Source: Planctomycetaceae bacterium (GTDB lineage: Bacteria > Planctomycetota > Planctomycetia > Pirellulales > Pirellulaceae). Taken from it: DNA of 7,044 nucleotides. The notes under the pieces were generated by a model, which had not been told where the DNA came from, ran no database searches, and saw only the letters and a list, made by a program, of their open reading frames with translations. The stretch spans positions 1 through 7,044 of the forward strand of contig NYXM01000196.1 of the NCBI GenBank assembly GCA_002685655.1, written 5' to 3'. This document shows, piece by piece, positions 5,105-7,044 of this stretch. A program made the position numbers and the translations under genes. Position 1 is the stretch's first letter; each line of letters begins with the position of its first letter.

Positions 5105-5161
5105 TTGCATTATAAATGTCCATGCGATAAAACCTTAGCTACACCTTATTCGAAAAGTAAC

Positions 5162-5197
5162 GTTTTTCTGAAAAAACCTGTTTTCTGACGGGAAAAC
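5162..5197. repeat. two tandem small hairpins at the left end of the larger element
   Basis: GTTTTT (5162-5167) pairs with AAAAAC (5172-5177), and GTTTTC (5180-5185) pairs with GAAAAC (5192-5197). Both 5' arms run on into CTGA, so GTTTT(T)CTGA is a near-direct repeat 18 bases apart. Such repeats next to an element end may be transposase-binding sites. Confidence 0.35.
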
Positions 5198-5272
5198 ATA
5201 TGTTCAAAAGTGTCATAACTGGCTAACTTATTTATGAGTTATAGATTCTCAAGAATAGTGAAAGGAACCGTT

Positions 5273-6818
5273 ATGGCACAACCTTTGTTAGACGTTGATG
5301 GGATCGGTGACCCTTTTATTTTAGCCCCTCCAGACACAGAAATGAAGAAAATGCTCGACGATGCGCTGTCGTTGCTGGCGCGTAAGCCGGAAATTCTGCA
5401 CCGCATTTCGGCCGATCAGGATGCTTGGGGCCTGGCGAAGAAGGAACTGCGCCGGGCCGATCAACGCTGGGAAGCCGCGCAGACCCTGCCGCTGCCCGGC
5501 GTGGCCTGGGAAGAGATCGCTTCGATGCGGGCCGAAGCGTGGTCGCTGTTGGACGGTCGTCCTCGCATGCCGGCCGAGGTGGTGTATGTGTTTTCCGTGC
5601 TGCGAGGGTATCTGGGATCGCTCACCGACAAGCAGGTCCAGGATCGCCTGGTGGACTCGACGACGTTGCAGTGGTATCTGCACCAGCGGGGTCTGTGTTT
5701 TCCAGGCTGGAGTACCCTGGTGGAAAATGTCAACGCGATGTCTAACCAGACCCGAAGTTTGGTGCTGGATGCACAACTGGAGATGATTCTGGGGGAAGGG
5801 TTGGATGATTTTTTGGAAGCAATTGTAGACAGCACCGCGGTGGAAGCCAATTCGGCCTGGCCGACCGATGCGCGCATCTTGTTGGGGTTGTTGGAAAGAG
5901 CCTTTCGCCGCAGTCAGCAACTCGATGCGTTCGGTCTGGACAACCTCCCCAAGTGGTGGATGCCGAAGTGGTTGGAGAAACTGGGGAAGCTGCATTTCCG
6001 CATCAACAATGTAGCCGGCCAAGCGCGGTCGAAAGGGAAGTTGAAGAAGTATTACCGTCAATTTCTGCGCACGACGCAGAAGATACTGGAGTATCTGATG
6101 TCGGAATGTGTGGCGCGGGAGCCGCTGGCGGAAGCGGCTTTGTTGCCGCCCAGTCGCCGCTTGTTGTTGGAACGGTTGTGGGAGCGGCTGGTGGGCGATG
6201 TAAGTGATGCGTGTACGGTCTATCAATATACCGAAGAGCGCATCTTTGAAGGGACGGTGTGGCCGGCCGAAGCCAAGAAGCTGAGTTTGGCGGATGAATC
6301 GGCCGCCTTTATCGAAAAGGGCCAACGGGCATCGGTTTTGGGCTACAAACCGCAGTTGGTGCGCTCGGGCCAGGGCTTTGTCACCGCCCTGCAGGTGCCT
6401 CAAGGCAATGCGGCGGATGCCCCCCCAGTTGGTCCCGTTGATCGACGAAGTGCATCAACGTACGGGCGTCTTGCCCAAATGGGTGAGTGTCGATGACGGC
6501 TATGCCTCGGCACAGGGACGGGCCACGCTGCTCGAAGAGGGGGTCGAAGAGGTGTCGATCAGTGGGTCCAAAGGCAAACAGCTCATTCCAGAAGAGGAGT
6601 GGAACAGTGAATTGTATCAACAGCTCCGTCGGGGACGCTCGGCCGTCGAATCGTTGATCTTCGTGCTCAAACATTGTTTTGCCTTTGGACGTCTGCGACG
6701 ACGAGGTTTGGAGGAGGTGCGCGCCGAACTGTTGGAAAAGGTCATCGCCTACAACTTCGTGCGCATGGGCTTGGTGCGGCAGGCGCAGCAAGAAACACCG
6801 CTCAGCAAAGTGGCCTGA
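5273..6818 (+). pseudogene. DDE transposase of the larger element, broken by a single-base frameshift
   Basis: The ATG at 5273 is preferred because AAAGGA (5261-5266) precedes it; the in-frame ATG at 5234 has none. The first frame runs into a 7-C run (6420-6426), after which the protein pattern continues one frame over to TGA at 6816-6818. With six Cs the join would read DAPQLVPLIDE and give a protein of about 514 residues. Recognisable parts are a helical N-terminus with PGWSTLVENVNAMS, a first catalytic Asp at 186 (AIVDSTAVEANSAWPTD), a basic middle (RSKGKLKKYYRQFLRT), then after the shift WVSVDDGYAS (second Asp) and RRGRSAVESLIFVLKH (Glu). This is an IS4/IS5-clade-type DDE enzyme, perhaps of the ISNCY group; the exact family is unsure. 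As sequenced, the product would lack two catalytic residues. A sequencing error or slippage at the C-run is possible. Confidence 0.88.
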
Positions 6819-6854
6819 GCCCATCATCAAACCATTCTCTTAGGAAAACATTCG

Positions 6855-6889
6855 CTCATCGGATGAGGTACGGCAGGAGTGCGTCCTGC
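6855..6889. repeat. paired short hairpins downstream of the transposase
   Basis: CTCATC-G-GATGAG (6855-6867) is a perfect 6-bp-arm palindrome. It is followed by GCAGGA (6873-6878) pairing with TCCTGC (6884-6889) around GTGCG. No U-run follows, so intrinsic termination is unlikely. They probably belong to the 3' part of the insertion element. Confidence 0.3.
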
Positions 6890-7044
6890 ATCGCCATCAA
6901 GTACCCCCAATCGGTTAAAAACGGAAAACGCCTCCTTTGAGCGACATACAACATTCCAAATGGTACCTTACTACGGAAAACAAGATTGAGAAAATATCCA
7001 AAACGTTGCATCCAGAAGACTTTTCAGAATGGCAATAGTTAGAA
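6890..7044. other. right-edge AT-rich stretch, no supported gene
   Basis: It holds two copies of ACGGAAAAC (6918-6926 and 6973-6981), probable sub-terminal repeats of the larger element. A short open stretch on the plus strand reads SDIQHSKWYLTTENKIEKIS and ends at TAG 7036-7038. It has no start codon with a ribosome site and could be a gene fragment or chance. Nothing else is recognisable. Confidence 0.35.

Larger units (their letters stand above)
5159..7007 (+). mobile_element. larger insertion element (boundaries tentative)
   Basis: A broken DDE transposase gene is flanked by AT-rich ends with matching motifs in inverted orientation. At the left, AACGTTTT (5159-5166) is followed by CCTGTTTTCTG (5177-5187). 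Read inward from the right, AACGTTTT (7007-7000) is followed by CTTGTTTTCCG (6983-6973). The spacing differs (10 against 16 bases) and no target duplication is evident, so the exact termini are not established. A longer version, with TTCTGAAAA at 5166-5174 against 7021-7029, is also possible. The element lies just upstream of the inhibitor promoter. Confidence 0.4.

Noticed and set aside
5093..5116. TTGACA plus TATAAA as a plus-strand promoter for the larger transposase
   Set aside because: The spacing is only 12 bases, too short for a working sigma-70 promoter.
5321..6403. 360-codon minus-strand open frame
   Set aside because: Antisense shadow of the larger transposase, with no ribosome-binding site or family pattern.
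1..7044. CRISPR array, tRNA or rRNA
   Set aside because: No regularly spaced direct repeats, cloverleaf-like stretches or recognisable rRNA segments were seen on either strand.

Overview
The window looks like a chromosomal segment from a Gram-negative (outer-membrane-bearing) bacterium. It encodes an outer-membrane beta-barrel protein ending in the typical terminal Phe, several exported proteins with Sec-type or lipoprotein-like leaders, and a textbook sigma-54 (-24/-12) promoter. The native genes are moderately GC-rich with AT-rich spacers. I cannot name the species or phylum from the sequence.

Layout. (a) 1-350: the 3' remnant of a PDZ-type (HtrA/Deg-like) gene on the minus strand, cut off beside a nested inverted-repeat structure at 252-345. 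(b) 449-2105: a sigma-54 promoter followed by two translationally coupled plus-strand genes. The first is a small exported protein with two EF-hand-like Asp-rich loops; the second is a 374-residue outer-membrane barrel. (c) 2116-3018: a complete small insertion sequence (IS982-like DDE transposase, 15-16 bp perfect terminal repeats), lodged between the convergent barrel and peptidase genes. (d) 3033-5104, minus strand: a chagasin-family (I42) cysteine-peptidase inhibitor, then a secreted papain-family (C1A) cysteine peptidase that also has its own strong promoter at 4458-4486. (e) About 5159-7007: a second, larger insertion element whose roughly 514-residue DDE transposase is broken by a 7-C run. 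(f) The right edge holds no gene I can support.

The most interesting unit is (d). A cysteine peptidase sits directly downstream of a predicted inhibitor of that same peptidase class, both exported. The inhibitor mRNA leader can fold into a 14-bp stem whose loop carries a perfect 9-nt complement of the inhibitor's own ribosome-binding site, a pseudoknot-like arrangement that could control inhibitor translation. The peptidase promoter overlaps the end of the inhibitor gene and is followed by a perfect 14-bp palindrome, so enzyme and inhibitor could be set separately. Together these features suggest a self-contained, regulated peptidase/inhibitor module, by inference only. The operon in (b) is a second unit of interest because its promoter requires an enhancer-binding activator, and palindromes lie upstream at suitable distances.
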